NCBI GenBank assembly: GCA_010909725.1
Contig: JAACMV010000007.1
Span: 1,426,001 to 1,490,000, forward strand
Reading direction: 5' to 3'
Length of the DNA stretch: 64,000 nucleotides
Source: Picochlorum sp. 'celeri'
Taxonomy: Eukaryota; Chlorophyta; Trebouxiophyceae
A model generated the notes under the pieces. The model made no database searches. It was not told the origin of the DNA and worked only from the letters and a program-made list of their open reading frames with translations. The translations under genes and the position numbers were made by a program. Below are positions 38,259 through 48,451 of this stretch, piece after piece. How positions within the stretch are numbered: position 1 is the stretch's first letter; each line of letters opens with the position of its first letter.

Positions 38259-40388
38259 TTATGAATGTGTATGCTTCTGAGCTGGTGCCCCATATGGCAC
38301 ATTTTGACCTGATGATACTGGAGGAGGTATCCAGGAGTACTGCCCCTTGAACCCAGTGGAACTTAAAAATGGGGGGCTAAATGTCTGAGTTGCGCCAGAT
38401 TGAGAGCCTGACAATCCATATGCACCGGCAATGACATCATGTGCTGCCCTAGGATATGAATCATGCAGCCTATAGCCCTCTGCTGGTCTCCTGGGCACTT
38501 TTGGTGACCTCATGATTGGCCTGGTATCAAACGCACTGTGCCCAATCTGACGGAGTGTCTCCATCCTTTCCATCGACGCTGCGCTTCTCTCAGACCGTGG
38601 ACCCTTGAAGAACGTTGCCACCATGGGTTCATCACGTGGAGCTTTGACTGGCTTTGGGGTAGTCACTGGGCGATTGACACCGTGTGTCTTCCGGTAAATA
38701 CCGCAAGCATTGCATAGAATCACTCCAGTGTCTTTATCTTTCCGCCACAAGGGTGTCTGTTGAGTTCCACAATTCTCGCACGTCTGCGTTGCATTCTTGC
38801 TGGTGTTTGGGCCAGAATGATATGTAGTAGATTCTCTTCTGGCAACATGCGTGCTACCAGCCTCTTTCTTATCACCTTCTCCCACGTCAGCGTACAGTCG
38901 AACTGTTCCCCAATTCTCTCCAGTCACTTCATCCTTCATTGCAGCCTGCTTGAGCGACCACAGCCCCTTGATTGCCCCATCAACATCAAACCCAGTGGGA
39001 ACAGTTGTGATCAATCGATCAATCAATTCACCTCTCATCTTCTCGGTACTCTCCTCCGAGCTGACAACCCCACTAAAGTCTGAATCGGCATCTGTTCCTT
39101 CGAGGGAACGTGGTTTTCTTGGCCTAGAAGACCTCCGGGATGCACGCTGAGCTGGCTCCTGGCTTGGCACATCCTGTGCCACCAATGCTCTCAAGGCAGC
39201 ATGCGCTGCTTGGTGAGCACCCCCAGATCCGAGCATTTTCGCGGTTATACTTCCCCCAGGCAACGTCTCCTTCTTTGCACTTTTACCAGGACTTGACTGT
39301 GACAGAGACACTGGTCTATGGCGCCCATGGTTCTTGTAGTATATCCCACATGCATTGCACATGATGATATTCAGCGTTTTATCCTTCCTCCATAAAGGCG
39401 TCGATGTCGTTCCACAATTATAGCACACTTTTGCTTGTGGTTCATTGCCACGTTCCTGCGCTACTAACCCTGGCTGTGCAACATGCTCTGGCTCTGGCTT
39501 GACCTGCTTTTCCGGTCTGCTTGAAGCCTCCACGAACAAGGCTGACAACCCACGCTTCTTTGACGTCGGAGACATCATACCCTCTTGTTCAGCCTCCACA
39601 TCCTTCATATTCACCAGAAATTCTGGCAAATCCAAAGCTTTTACGGTTCCTTGTCGTCCCAGCATGATCACCAGGCTCTCCACAAAGTTCTCCGCATCCA
39701 CATATCCATCTTTGAACAACACAAGAATGCTCGACACTGCCTGTGCATACTCTTTTGTTAAAATCTTATCAGCCATCTTTTGCACCCGTTTGAGCCTGTT
39801 TGCATTCATCAGGAACCGAATAGACAACTGCCGGGTTCTCTTGCTCAGCAACATATCCCACGTCATCCCACGCAGCCGTTCATCATGCCCATATGGAAGC
39901 TCATCAGTACCAGATATGTGTGACAAGTACTCTGCCACGCGCTGCTCACCAGCCCGCTCGTGTGACACCCCCATCACTTGAGAAATCTTCTTCACATTGC
40001 TCGTGCCAAACGTAAACACAGCCAACATGAACATCTGCTTCTGCGCATCATCCAACAGCAATGAAGCTCCTTCATTGGTATTATTATTGTTTCTTTCCTC
40101 TCCACCCTCCTCAACCACCTGAGCAACATGATTATTGATCAACATGTCATGTCCAACCTCACCCCGTTGACCACCTGCCTGCTCTTCTATTGGATGCGAG
40201 GTGGTCATTGCGACTATATCTTTTCCTTGAATATCCACGCTGTTGTTTGCCTTCGTTGTCTTCTCAATATACACTGTAAAACCTATTCGACAGTGCCAAA
40301 TACCAATCAAACAACAACACCAGTATGCTTTTCCTTCTATACCAACGTTGTAACTTCTGATACCGAGTAAATCAAATCTTTTCTGCAT
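38259..40388 (-). CDS. Double GATA zinc-finger transcription factor
   Basis: A 709-residue frame; the ATG at 40208 ([10 protein letters not shown], 649 residues) is a likelier start because the preceding 60 residues are hydrophobic/Cys-rich and unlike the rest. Two GATA fingers are present, both CX2CX18CX2C (plant-type spacing): ~320-346 ([15 protein letters not shown]) and ~538-563 ([15 protein letters not shown]), each followed by a basic tail. Between about residues 100 and 270 a helical region ([22 protein letters not shown]...[15 protein letters not shown]) weakly recalls the TAFH/NHR1 domain. Two fingers are unusual for plants, where single-finger GATA proteins dominate. Targets unknown. 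Confidence 0.85.
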   Translation of the reverse strand: MQKRFDLLGIRSYNVGIEGKAYWCCCLIGIWHCRIGFTVYIEKTTKANNSVDIQGKDIVAMTTSHPIEEQAGGQRGEVGHDMLINNHVAQVVEEGGEERNNNNTNEGASLLLDDAQKQMFMLAVFTFGTSNVKKISQVMGVSHERAGEQRVAEYLSHISGTDELPYGHDERLRGMTWDMLLSKRTRQLSIRFLMNANRLKRVQKMADKILTKEYAQAVSSILVLFKDGYVDAENFVESLVIMLGRQGTVKALDLPEFLVNMKDVEAEQEGMMSPTSKKRGLSALFVEASSRPEKQVKPEPEHVAQPGLVAQERGNEPQAKVCYNCGTTSTPLWRKDKTLNIIMCNACGIYYKNHGRHRPVSLSQSSPGKSAKKETLPGGSITAKMLGSGGAHQAAHAALRALVAQDVPSQEPAQRASRRSSRPRKPRSLEGTDADSDFSGVVSSEESTEKMRGELIDRLITTVPTGFDVDGAIKGLWSLKQAAMKDEVTGENWGTVRLYADVGEGDKKEAGSTHVARRESTTYHSGPNTSKNATQTCENCGTQQTPLWRKDKDTGVILCNACGIYRKTHGVNRPVTTPKPVKAPRDEPMVATFFKGPRSERSAASMERMETLRQIGHSAFDTRPIMRSPKVPRRPAEGYRLHDSYPRAAHDVIAGAYGLSGSQSGATQTFSPPFLSSTGFKGQYSWIPPPVSSGQNVPYGAPAQKHTHS

Positions 40389-40998
40389 ATATACACATAA
40401 ATATCGTCATTAGAATTCACATCGACCATACAACCCAGCGTTTCCGGGCACGTGTGGTTCCCTCCCTCTCGTCGAACCACTCAAACCCACCCTCTCCAAC
40501 CACACACCATCGCATTCACACCGTCAATGTAAAAAACATACTGAATGACATACTGTAATCAAAACAATACACACAATACAAGACGAGGTGTCTTGGAAGC
40601 CCGATCCCGATTCCGAACTGGACAGTATCCAATCGAGCACGCGTAGGAGGGAAGGAAAACCACGTCTTCGCATGCACATCTGACCACATACCTTTCACGA
40701 TTATTATTTTTAGTATACAATGTAATTGGTATGGAGGTTGTGTATCCATGGAACATGTGATGAACGCGCTTGCTCGTGGACTACCGGTGGGGCGATGATC
40801 GGAGTATCGTAGTATTCGGTCAAGCAAGGTGTTTGATGGGGGTGTATTGTAGGGTTGTAGCTTCCGGACCGGGAGGAAATGATGCGTGACGTGGACGTGT
40901 TTGACTTCCGACAGTCCGACTGTCGAAGGTTCTAGAAGATTCCAATCGATTCTCGAATTCTAGGTCTGGTTACAATGTGTATGACTAGGAAGGTGATT
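40389..40998. other. Intergenic region, 610 bp, GATA-factor upstream region
   Basis: Lies upstream of the GATA gene and downstream of the DLST stop. It contains a perfect 8-bp inverted repeat next to HSF-like units (listed separately). Frames here are short and without homology. Confidence 0.55.
40909..40957. promoter_or_regulatory. Inverted repeat plus heat-shock-element-like array
   Basis: CGACAGTC (40909..40916) and GACTGTCG (40918..40925) form a perfect 8-bp inverted repeat with a 1-nt centre. Directly after it, 40925..40942 reads GAAggTTCtaGAAgaTTC, four alternating HSF units, and TTCtcGAA follows at 40950..40957. The array is about 540 bp upstream of ATG 40388 and just past the DLST stop. 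Confidence 0.5.
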
Positions 40999-42575
40999 CT
41001 ACACGTCAAGTAAGAGCCTCCTTGGGTCTTCAATGATTTCCTTGATCCTCTTCAAAAATGTGACTGCCTCTCGTCCATCCACCAGTCTGTGGTCGTAGGT
41101 GAGAGCTAAATACATCATGGGGCGGGGGACAACCTGGCCATCCACCACTGCAGGTCTCATCTTGGTTGCATGCATGCCCAGGATCGCACTTTGTGGGGGG
41201 TTGATGATTGGTGTTCCCATCAGACTACCGAATACACCACCATTGCTAATGGTGAATGTGCCTCCAGCCATCTCGTCGATGGATAATGTTCCATCTCTCG
41301 CTTTTCTTCCCATCTCGTTGATGGTTTTCTCCACGTCTGCAAATGACATGGTGTCTACATCTCTCAGGACTGGGACAACCAATCCTTTGGGCGTTGCCAC
41401 TGCCACAGACACGTCATAGTAGTCTCTGTAGATGATGTCGTCATCTTCGATGACACCATTCACGGCAGGGACCAGCTCTAACGCATTTGCGGCTGCTTTC
41501 ACAAAGGCTGACATGAACCCTAGCTTGACACCATGGCGCTCTAAGAATTCCTCCTTGTATTCATTCCTCATGGCCATGAGGTTTGTCATGTCAACTTCGT
41601 TGAATGTTGTCAACATGGCATATGTGTTCTGTGCTCCTTTCAGACGTTCTGCGATTCTTTTGCGTAACCTCGTCATTTTCACGCGTCGTTCAGATCGTAG
41701 ACCACCCTGCTGCACAGCTGCTGGGGTTGGGGTGGCAGGAGCCTGCTTCTGCTCTTGCTTCGGCGCAGACGCCTGAGGAGGAGGAGAAGAAGTCTGCTTC
41801 TGTTTCTTTGGTTCTTCTTGCTGTTTGGGAGGCTCTGGAGCCTCGCTTGCTTTTGCATTGTCATCAGACGATGATGATGATGCTGATGCTTGACCAGCAT
41901 CTGGTGTCTCCTCAACCTCGGCAAAAGCCTGACCCACCTCTACCGTATCACCCTCTGCAAAATGAATCGCCTTTACAGTACCAGGGACTGATTTTTGGTA
42001 TTTCACATCTATTGTCACCTTGTCAGTCTCCAACTGAGCAATCACATCATCTTCAACGACAACATCTCCTGGTTGCTTCAGAATAGCAGCCACAGTCCCC
42101 TCCGTAATAGATTCGGCCATAGGGGGCACCTCAATTGTCATGCTAGAGAATACCATGCGTGTGCCGCTTGTTATCGTCCGAGAAGGAAAAGACGGCCTGC
42201 CAATGGGGGTCCATTGTCCTTCTGATGACGAAGCAGGAGTCCAATACTCGCGGCACCATACCGTGCTATGTGCGATGCCTCTACCCTACGATACCCAAGA
42301 ATATACCATGCAATTAGAAGAAGAAGAAAAAGACGATACGTGAAGGTGAGGCCTTGGTCTCACAGTCGATGGACCACCAATCAGAAGGACGCCTTCTGGG
42401 CATTGTTTCACACGATCCCTGGGGAATATTATATATGATATAGCATGATTGTGCATAGAAAATGACTTGATCGTACCTCGATCATGGGCGTCGCGTCCAA
42501 CCCCAACCAGCTGCTGGCATTGGGTTGAAAACGCAGCCTCAGCGCCGCTGCCCTTTGTAACGACCGTCTCAACAT
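40999..42575 (-). CDS. DLST: 2-oxoglutarate dehydrogenase E2 (dihydrolipoamide succinyltransferase)
   Basis: Core frame 42156..40999 is certain. Model: exons 42575..42477 and 42285..40999, 461 residues, intron 191 nt (GTACGA...TCGTAG, phase 0). Exon 1 encodes a classic mitochondrial presequence ([16 protein letters not shown]). The lipoyl domain follows, '[13 protein letters not shown]' to '[10 protein letters not shown]' with the lipoylated Lys. An Ala/Pro/Lys/Gln linker replaces the subunit-binding domain, as usual for DLST. The catalytic domain ends with '[17 protein letters not shown]' (active His and Asp). The enzyme transfers succinyl groups to CoA in the TCA cycle. The exon-1 assignment and the exact second-exon start are the uncertain part. 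Confidence 0.85.
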
Positions 42576-42810
42576 GATGAAAATGAATTCGTCGAGTACT
42601 CGGGTGCATCTGGTGCATAGGGTTTGTAGCATCATCCTCCGCTCCCGCTGGGAGGGGTATGTCGTAAATAGAACATTTCGGACAAAGCAGTCCCCCGGGG
42701 TAGTTGGGATGATTTCAGAAAGATTCATGCGTATGCACCCGAAGTAGCATGGTACTCATTAAATGACATAAAGATTTGTACTTGATAGTATCTGACCGAC
42801 AAGAGTATCC

Positions 42811-43491
42811 ATGATTGTGTGGAGAAGGACAAATCTACTCATTGGGCTGGGGATCTTTGCCGCGTTGTGTTTGGCAGCGAGGCCTGTAGTCGCCAAAGAC
42901 CCACAGTTTGATGCATCATGGAGTGTTATAGAAGAATGGGACTATTCGGAGGCACAGGATGGGGATATTGACTACGATTATTACGAAGCAGTACCGGTCC
43001 CCGATATTCCGGACGGGGACAAGCCCGAACTCGGCGAAGACGACACGCCAGAACCAGAGCCAAAGCCGGAGCCAAAGCCAGAGCCAAGGCCAGAACCAAA
43101 GCCAGAACCAAAGCCAGAACCAGAACCGGAGCCCGAACCGGAGCCTGAACGAGAACCAGAGCCCATGCCAGTACCAATTCTGGATCCAGTTGTATTGCCA
43201 ACACTCCCAGAGCAAGGCGTACCAGTGGCGTCAAGAGGTCCGGAACCTGAAATTCTCCCCGTGGTGACAGAGAATGCTCCATCTCCTACGGAAGAGATGA
43301 TTGCTGCTGAAGCCCCATCTCCATCTATTTCTGCATCAGCTCCCCAAGAGGCAGCAGTTGTGCCCCCTCCATCCCCTGTTGTGGATGATGTGGCCATTGT
43401 GAACGCAGCTTCTTCAGGAGCTGCTTGTGTTAGAGATAGTGTCATCGCTGCAATATTGATCGCGTGCGGGAGCATGCTTTTTGTGCGATAA
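42811..43491 (+). CDS. Secreted Pro/Glu/Lys-repeat surface protein
   Basis: A 226-residue protein. Signal peptide: '[21 protein letters not shown]' just after a basic start. An acidic region leads into an X-Pro dipeptide repeat, ~80-118, made of PEPK/PEPE units, then a Pro/Ala/Val-rich part. The last ~20 residues are hydrophobic ([16 protein letters not shown]) after a small-residue site (ASSGAAC), a typical GPI-anchor signal. This design fits a cell-wall or surface Hyp-rich glycoprotein-like scaffold. No enzymatic domain. The repeat also generates long antisense shadow frames. Confidence 0.65.
   Translation: MIVWRRTNLLIGLGIFAALCLAARPVVAKDPQFDASWSVIEEWDYSEAQDGDIDYDYYEAVPVPDIPDGDKPELGEDDTPEPEPKPEPKPEPRPEPKPEPKPEPEPEPEPEPEREPEPMPVPILDPVVLPTLPEQGVPVASRGPEPEILPVVTENAPSPTEEMIAAEAPSPSISASAPQEAAVVPPPSPVVDDVAIVNAASSGAACVRDSVIAAILIACGSMLFVR
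43048..43164 (+). repeat. PEPK/PEPE-coding tandem repeat
   Basis: Imperfect 6/12-nt units (gagccaaagcca, gaaccagagccg and similar) encoding alternating Pro and Glu/Lys. The purine/CC-rich pattern makes it prone to length change. Confidence 0.7.
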
Positions 43492-43787
43492 TCCCGAGTG
43501 AGTGTGACAACCATGCATGATTTTTCCTTGTTCTGTTACCTACATCTTCTTCCGTCTATATAGGAGATTCTGTACTCTTTTTTTTTATGTTGTATCAAGT
43601 ATCCATACAAGTATTGTTGTTTCTTGTAACCCAAACAGATGTTTCTTTTGAACAGCCATGAGCATTCAAAGAACAAGATGGTGTTAAACAATAGGCAACC
43701 ACCATCTCGACAAAAACTTCAGGGTCCCGCCCTCTTCAATCCTGATGAAAATAGTATCATAATATTTTTACATCCTTTCATGCCCAT

Positions 43788-46136
43788 ATGAGTCAGTCTA
43801 CTACTCTAGAAATCGTCAATAGTCCTTCACAGGTGGGTATTTTCTGCCTTGACAGTTGTCACGGAATACCCCTTGAGAATGTTGTTTAGCACAGTATTTA
43901 CCCCTTCTATATGTTACATTATAGGATTTAGCAAAGACAAATTGTGTGTTTGCATCCCCTGGGGACGCTGCTCGGATTTCGAGCTATATTCAGATTGGAG
44001 ATTTGTACGTGTCTTTTTCTTGGTACTTTTTACACGATTCCAGCCGCATATGACATTCGTATTACATTTCTATCATTATTATGTAGTGTATTCACAGTCA
44101 GAGGGGATGCGTCCGTGGCGGAAGGGTCCCTTGGGTTGAACTCTGCTCAGCGAAAACTGATCAGAGTCTCAACTGGAGATCGAGTTTCCTTTAGTCCCTT
44201 TGATGTTGCACAAGCAGGGCCACCTGTGGCTGTGATTCATGCAAAGATTGAGTATTTCACGTCGAAGAAGAATGTGCGGAGGGATGAGAAGGAGTTTGAT
44301 GCCAAGGAATTGATGGGTCATGTGACTCGTCGGTTTGGAGGGCAGGTATTGACGGTGCATCAGACGATTCTCTTCGAGTATATTGGGTCGAATTATATGT
44401 TGACAGTGAATGATATTCTTGCTGCAACGACCGACGCGGAGAAGATGTCGATGCATCGAGGTGTGTTGTTGCCAGAGACTGAGATTGTGTTTGAAACGGT
44501 GCCTGGGTCTGGGATCAAGGTGACTGGTCAAAAGGCAATGACGTCTCAAATATTCAAGCAGAAGGAGTTTAATTTCGAAGCGCTGGGGATTGGGGGTCTT
44601 GATAGTCAGTTTGAGAAGATATTTAGGAGGGCGTTTGCCTCTCGAATTTTCCCACCAGATATGCTGGATAGATTGGGGATTCATCATGTCAAGGGAGTCT
44701 TGCTGCATGGTCCTCCTGGCACGGGTAAAACGTTGATCGCGAGGCAGATTGGGAAAATGTTGAATGGAAAAGAGCCCAAAATTGTGAATGGTCCTGAAAT
44801 TTTGTCGAAATATGTGGGTGCATCGGAGGAAAATGTGAGAAAATTGTTTGAAGAGGCTGAGCAGGAATATCGCGAGATGGGGGATGCATCAGAATTGCAT
44901 GTTATTATTTTTGACGAGATTGATGCCATTTGCAAGCAGAGAGGAAGCGTTCAGAGCGGTACTGGGGTTCATGATACAGTTGTGAACCAGCTTTTGACCA
45001 AAATTGATGGTGTGGATGCACTGAATAATATTTTGTTGATTGGTATGACGAATAGACGAGACATGCTTGATGACGCCTTGCTTCGACCAGGAAGACTCGA
45101 GGTACAGGTTGAGATTGGCCTTCCTGACGACAGCGGTCGATTGCAAATTCTTCAAATCCACACTGCAAAGATGAGCAAGAACTCCTTCCTCGCGGACGAC
45201 GTGGACTTGTTTGAGTTGGCAACGAGAACAAAGAACTTTAGTGGTGCAGAGCTGGAAGGATTGGTGAAGAGTGCTGCAAGTTTCGCTCTGAACAGACAGA
45301 TCGATGTGAATAATTTAAACAAAACTATTGATGAAGATAATATCAAAGTGTGCATGCAAGATTTCATCACGGCCATGGAGGAAGTGATCCCAGCCTTTGG
45401 AGCAACAGTGGATGTGCTGAATTCCTATCGCTTGCACGGCATGGTGGATTATGGACCTCGATATCAGCAGATTGTATCCTCCTGCAAGACATTGGTCCGA
45501 CAAGTTGAAAACTCGGAGAATAATCCTTTGGTGACTGCATTACTGGAAGGCCCGCCAGGATCAGGGAAGACAGCCCTTGCATCGACAATTGCCTTGGAGA
45601 GCGAATTTCCTCTGGTCAAAATGGTGTCTGCCGAGTCCATGGTGGGCATGTCGGAGGCAGCGAAATGCCATGCAATTTCAAAAATATTCGACGATGCGTA
45701 CAAATCGCCCCTATCATTCGTTATTCTGGATGAGATTGAGCGATTATTAGAGTATGTTCCCATTGGCCCCAGATTCTCAAATGCCGTCCTGCAGACCATT
45801 CTCGTCCTGCTGAAAAAGCCACCGCCCGAGGGGAGACGACTATTCGTCATCGGAACAACATCCGCTGGACTCGTCATGGAAGACATGGATGTCACATCGA
45901 CATTCAATGTCCAGATTCATGTCCCTCAACTGACTCGGTCTGAAATGAAGGCAGTCCTGCTCCACCAGAGAGCATTCAGCCAGGCAGATGTAGACATCGC
46001 TGTACAGGAAGTTCCAGACGGCACATCCATCAAGAGGCTTCTTCTTTTACTTGATCTCGCTCGACAAGGACTGCCAGCAGAGCAGATGGAGATTCCAATT
46101 TCAAACTGGACCAGTGTCATTCAAGAATTGCTGTAA
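43788..46136 (+). CDS. NSF: Vesicle-fusing ATPase NSF/Sec18
   Basis: Exons 43788..43832, 43925..44004 and 44087..46136 give 724 residues; introns are 92 nt (GTGGGT...TTATAG) and 82 nt (GTACGT...ATGTAG). The short first exons rebuild the N domain: MSQSTTLEIVNSPSQ, then 'DLAKTNCVFASPGDAARI' and 'GDF|VFTVRGDASVAEGSLGLNSAQR'. D1 AAA+: 'GPPGTGKT', 'VIIFDEIDAI', 'GMTNRRDMLDDALLRPGRLEV'. D2: 'GPPGSGKT' and 'FVILDEIERLLEYVPIGPRFSN'. NSF disassembles SNARE complexes after membrane fusion. The long single-frame extension at the 5' side lacks an ATG and reads through both introns. Confidence 0.93.
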
Positions 46137-46233
46137 GTACAAAAATGACGAGATGCATGGCGTCACAACAACATTGCATGTGACCACTTTATCAAGAACC
46201 CCGTCTTCACATTCCTCAATACCAATAGTAGTA

Positions 46234-47019
46234 ATGTCTTCTAGAATTCTTTATTCCAATAGACCATTCTTCCGAATTCCTGTGCAACGAGGGAGCATTG
46301 TTCAACGCGCCATGTCACAACAACCGGCACCCAACCCAGAAGAATACAGTAAGCGATGGGAGATCATGTGGCAGGGAGGTAATGATCAATATGAGGTTAA
46401 AAATGGGGACGGAGGGATCCTGAAACCAGGGCAATCATTTGATGCTGGGAGAAGTCCACCCCACTTGACCGAGTGCTTGGCTCAGAACAAACTGGGGGAT
46501 ATTTCCAATGCATCAGTCTTGATTCCTGGGTGTGGACGAGGATACGACGTGATTAGTTTTGCGCGGTATGCAAAGCGCGTGACTGGCTTGGAGCTTGCTC
46601 CTACTGCTGTTGCAGCTGCACATGACAAGCTGAGGGAAGATTTGCCAGAGGATCTCTTAGCAAAGGCGGATGTCGTCTCTGGAGACTTTTTCGGCCCTTC
46701 TGAACAGCAATATGATATTGGGTATGATTATACGTTTTTCTGTGCCATTTCTCCGGCCATGAGAGATGGCTGGGCCAGTTCTTGGGCTGCCCGCATCAGA
46801 GATGATGGTCTTCTTGTCACCTCGATTTTCCCAGTATTCGAGGATCGATCTCAGCAGGGACCACCATGGCCTGTGTGGCCAGAGTTGTACGCGGAGAAGT
46901 TAGAACAACATGGGTTCTCGTTGCAATCCCTTGAGAAGGTTCCAGATGAGGGAAGCCATCCAGGCAGGGAAGGTAAAGAGTATCTGGCTGTGTGGAAGAA
47001 GAATGCGACCAAGCACTGA
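46234..47019 (+). CDS. TPMT-family thiol/halide methyltransferase (HOL-like)
   Basis: A 261-residue protein from ATG 46234; the N-terminal ~30 residues (RILYSNRPFFRIPVQRGSIVQRA) look like an organelle presequence. The SAM fold shows motif I 'VLIPGCGRGYDVISFARYA', motif II 'VTGLELAPTAV' and the family hallmark 'YDYTFFCAISPAMRDGWASSWAARI'. The ending is 'GKEYLAVWKK'. This pattern matches plant HOL proteins, which methylate halides, bisulfide or thiocyanate, more closely than animal TPMT. Volatile methyl halide or methanethiol production is the family expectation. It starts 97 nt after NSF on the same strand. Confidence 0.85.
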   Translation: MSSRILYSNRPFFRIPVQRGSIVQRAMSQQPAPNPEEYSKRWEIMWQGGNDQYEVKNGDGGILKPGQSFDAGRSPPHLTECLAQNKLGDISNASVLIPGCGRGYDVISFARYAKRVTGLELAPTAVAAAHDKLREDLPEDLLAKADVVSGDFFGPSEQQYDIGYDYTFFCAISPAMRDGWASSWAARIRDDGLLVTSIFPVFEDRSQQGPPWPVWPELYAEKLEQHGFSLQSLEKVPDEGSHPGREGKEYLAVWKKNATKH

Positions 47020-47196
47020 TTCAGCTTCTTCTCTCTTCTGTATGTGTGCTTTTGAAGAAGAGGATCAATCGTGTGCCATGCATGGATACAGTATGCTTGG
47101 CCTTGTGTGGATGATATTCTTTTTTACAGAGTCCTGATGGTGGTATATATACCAGTCCGATACCTGTAATACATTTCATATGATATAAATACAACA

Positions 47197-48252
47197 ATGT
47201 ACACCTGTTCCATGCGCCCAATAGGCGCATCGAAAGGTGTGGAAGGAATTCATGTGCACAACCTCAGAGGAGCACGATGTGTTGGTGGGCACCACGGACG
47301 CCTTTTTGTACGCAGAGACTGTATTCGAGATGTAGTATGCCAAGCAAAGGGTACAAAACGGGACAAGAAACCAGTCATAGAACAGTTCAGACCTCCATCG
47401 AAGGCACGTGTATTGAGTTTTTTCATCATTCTCGCCCTGCATTTGCCTGATGGTGCCATGACATGTTCATTTTGAATTATTTTGTAGGAAGAAGCATCCC
47501 TTCGAGCCGAGGCTGAAGCTCCTTTTAGGTCTTTCAGGATAGTATTGTTTGGTTTTGGTGGTGTGAGTGCAGTCCTCGCCACTCTCTTCTCCATACCCAC
47601 GTTGATAGGTGCTCTAGCTGGGGCTCCAAATGCTAAATCATTGACAGATGCGTTTCAAGACATCCTTATCAATGTGGCTGCGCTTGGTGTGTGTGGATAT
47701 TTGTTGCGAGGTGACTTGCAAGCGAGGGAGAAACAAATGGCTCGTCTGATGCGTGAAGACCAGCTTGGGATGTGTCAGGTTGAGCTTTCAAATTCAAAAA
47801 TGTTACGTTTAGGTCAGCTTAGAGGGTCGGCGAGGCCTGTTATTATTGTTGGGACGAAGAATCAGGTGGCAGGGGCATTGCAACAGGCTGAAAAGTTCAG
47901 AGAGGCGTTAGAAGAGCGAGGTGTGTTGATCATAGCGATTCCAATGTATGAATCTTCTTCACAAGAAGCAGAGGAGGAAGAACAAGGATTGGATATTCCA
48001 GAGCTGACGGACAAGGATTTGCGATGGAGAGCAAAGCCAGTAAGAGTACAGGAGTGGAAGTCATGGTTTGATGAGCAGGCTGCTGCAAGTGGCAAGTCTG
48101 CAGATCAAGGGTTGTACGTGGGACTGCGATTGGATGGAAGAGTGAGAGCGAGTGGGCGTGGATGTCCACCGTGGGATGCGTTCGCAGCGCAATTGCCACC
48201 AACAGATGGCTTTTTCGGAGAATTCCTGGATGGGATGGACGGAGTCGTGTGA
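47197..48252 (+). CDS. LPA1-like plastid protein (PSII assembly), with GC-AG intron
   Basis: Exons 47197..47403 and 47488..48252 give 323 residues. The intron (84 nt) uses donor GCACGT rather than GT, acceptor TTGTAG, phase 0; it joins 'RPPSK|EEASLRAEAEAPFRSFR', the conserved family start. A GT alternative 4 nt downstream breaks the frame. Exon 1 is a transit peptide. Two membrane helices follow (VSAVLATLFSIPTLIGALAG; DILINVAALGVCGYLL), then the family stamp 'RGDLQAREKQMARL'. The family is found in cyanobacteria and plants and is linked to photosystem II accumulation. The stromal/lumenal C-terminal domain ends with 'GFFGEFLDGMDGV'. Confidence 0.8.
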
Positions 48253-48451
48253 TTTGCGTTCTACATCATAGAAACAGAATTCTTTTTCTTTTTTACAATG
48301 CACGTGGAATGAATACATTAAAAACCTGTTTAAGAATATCTTTCCTTATGACAATGTGCGGAAGATACTGGCCCACACTGCATGTCACACAGACAAAGAG
48401 ATGGATGAGACTCATTCAACACTCTTTCATCATACGAATAGATTCATCAAC

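Noticed and set aside
42926..43514. Long reverse-strand frames rich in Gly/Ser or Trp/Phe
   Set aside because: Mirror images of the PEPK repeat on the other strand; no independent signal.
43944..44086. Upstream extension of the NSF frame
   Set aside because: It starts at GTG and reads through an intron; splicing at 43832/43925 and 44004/44087 restores the NSF N domain.
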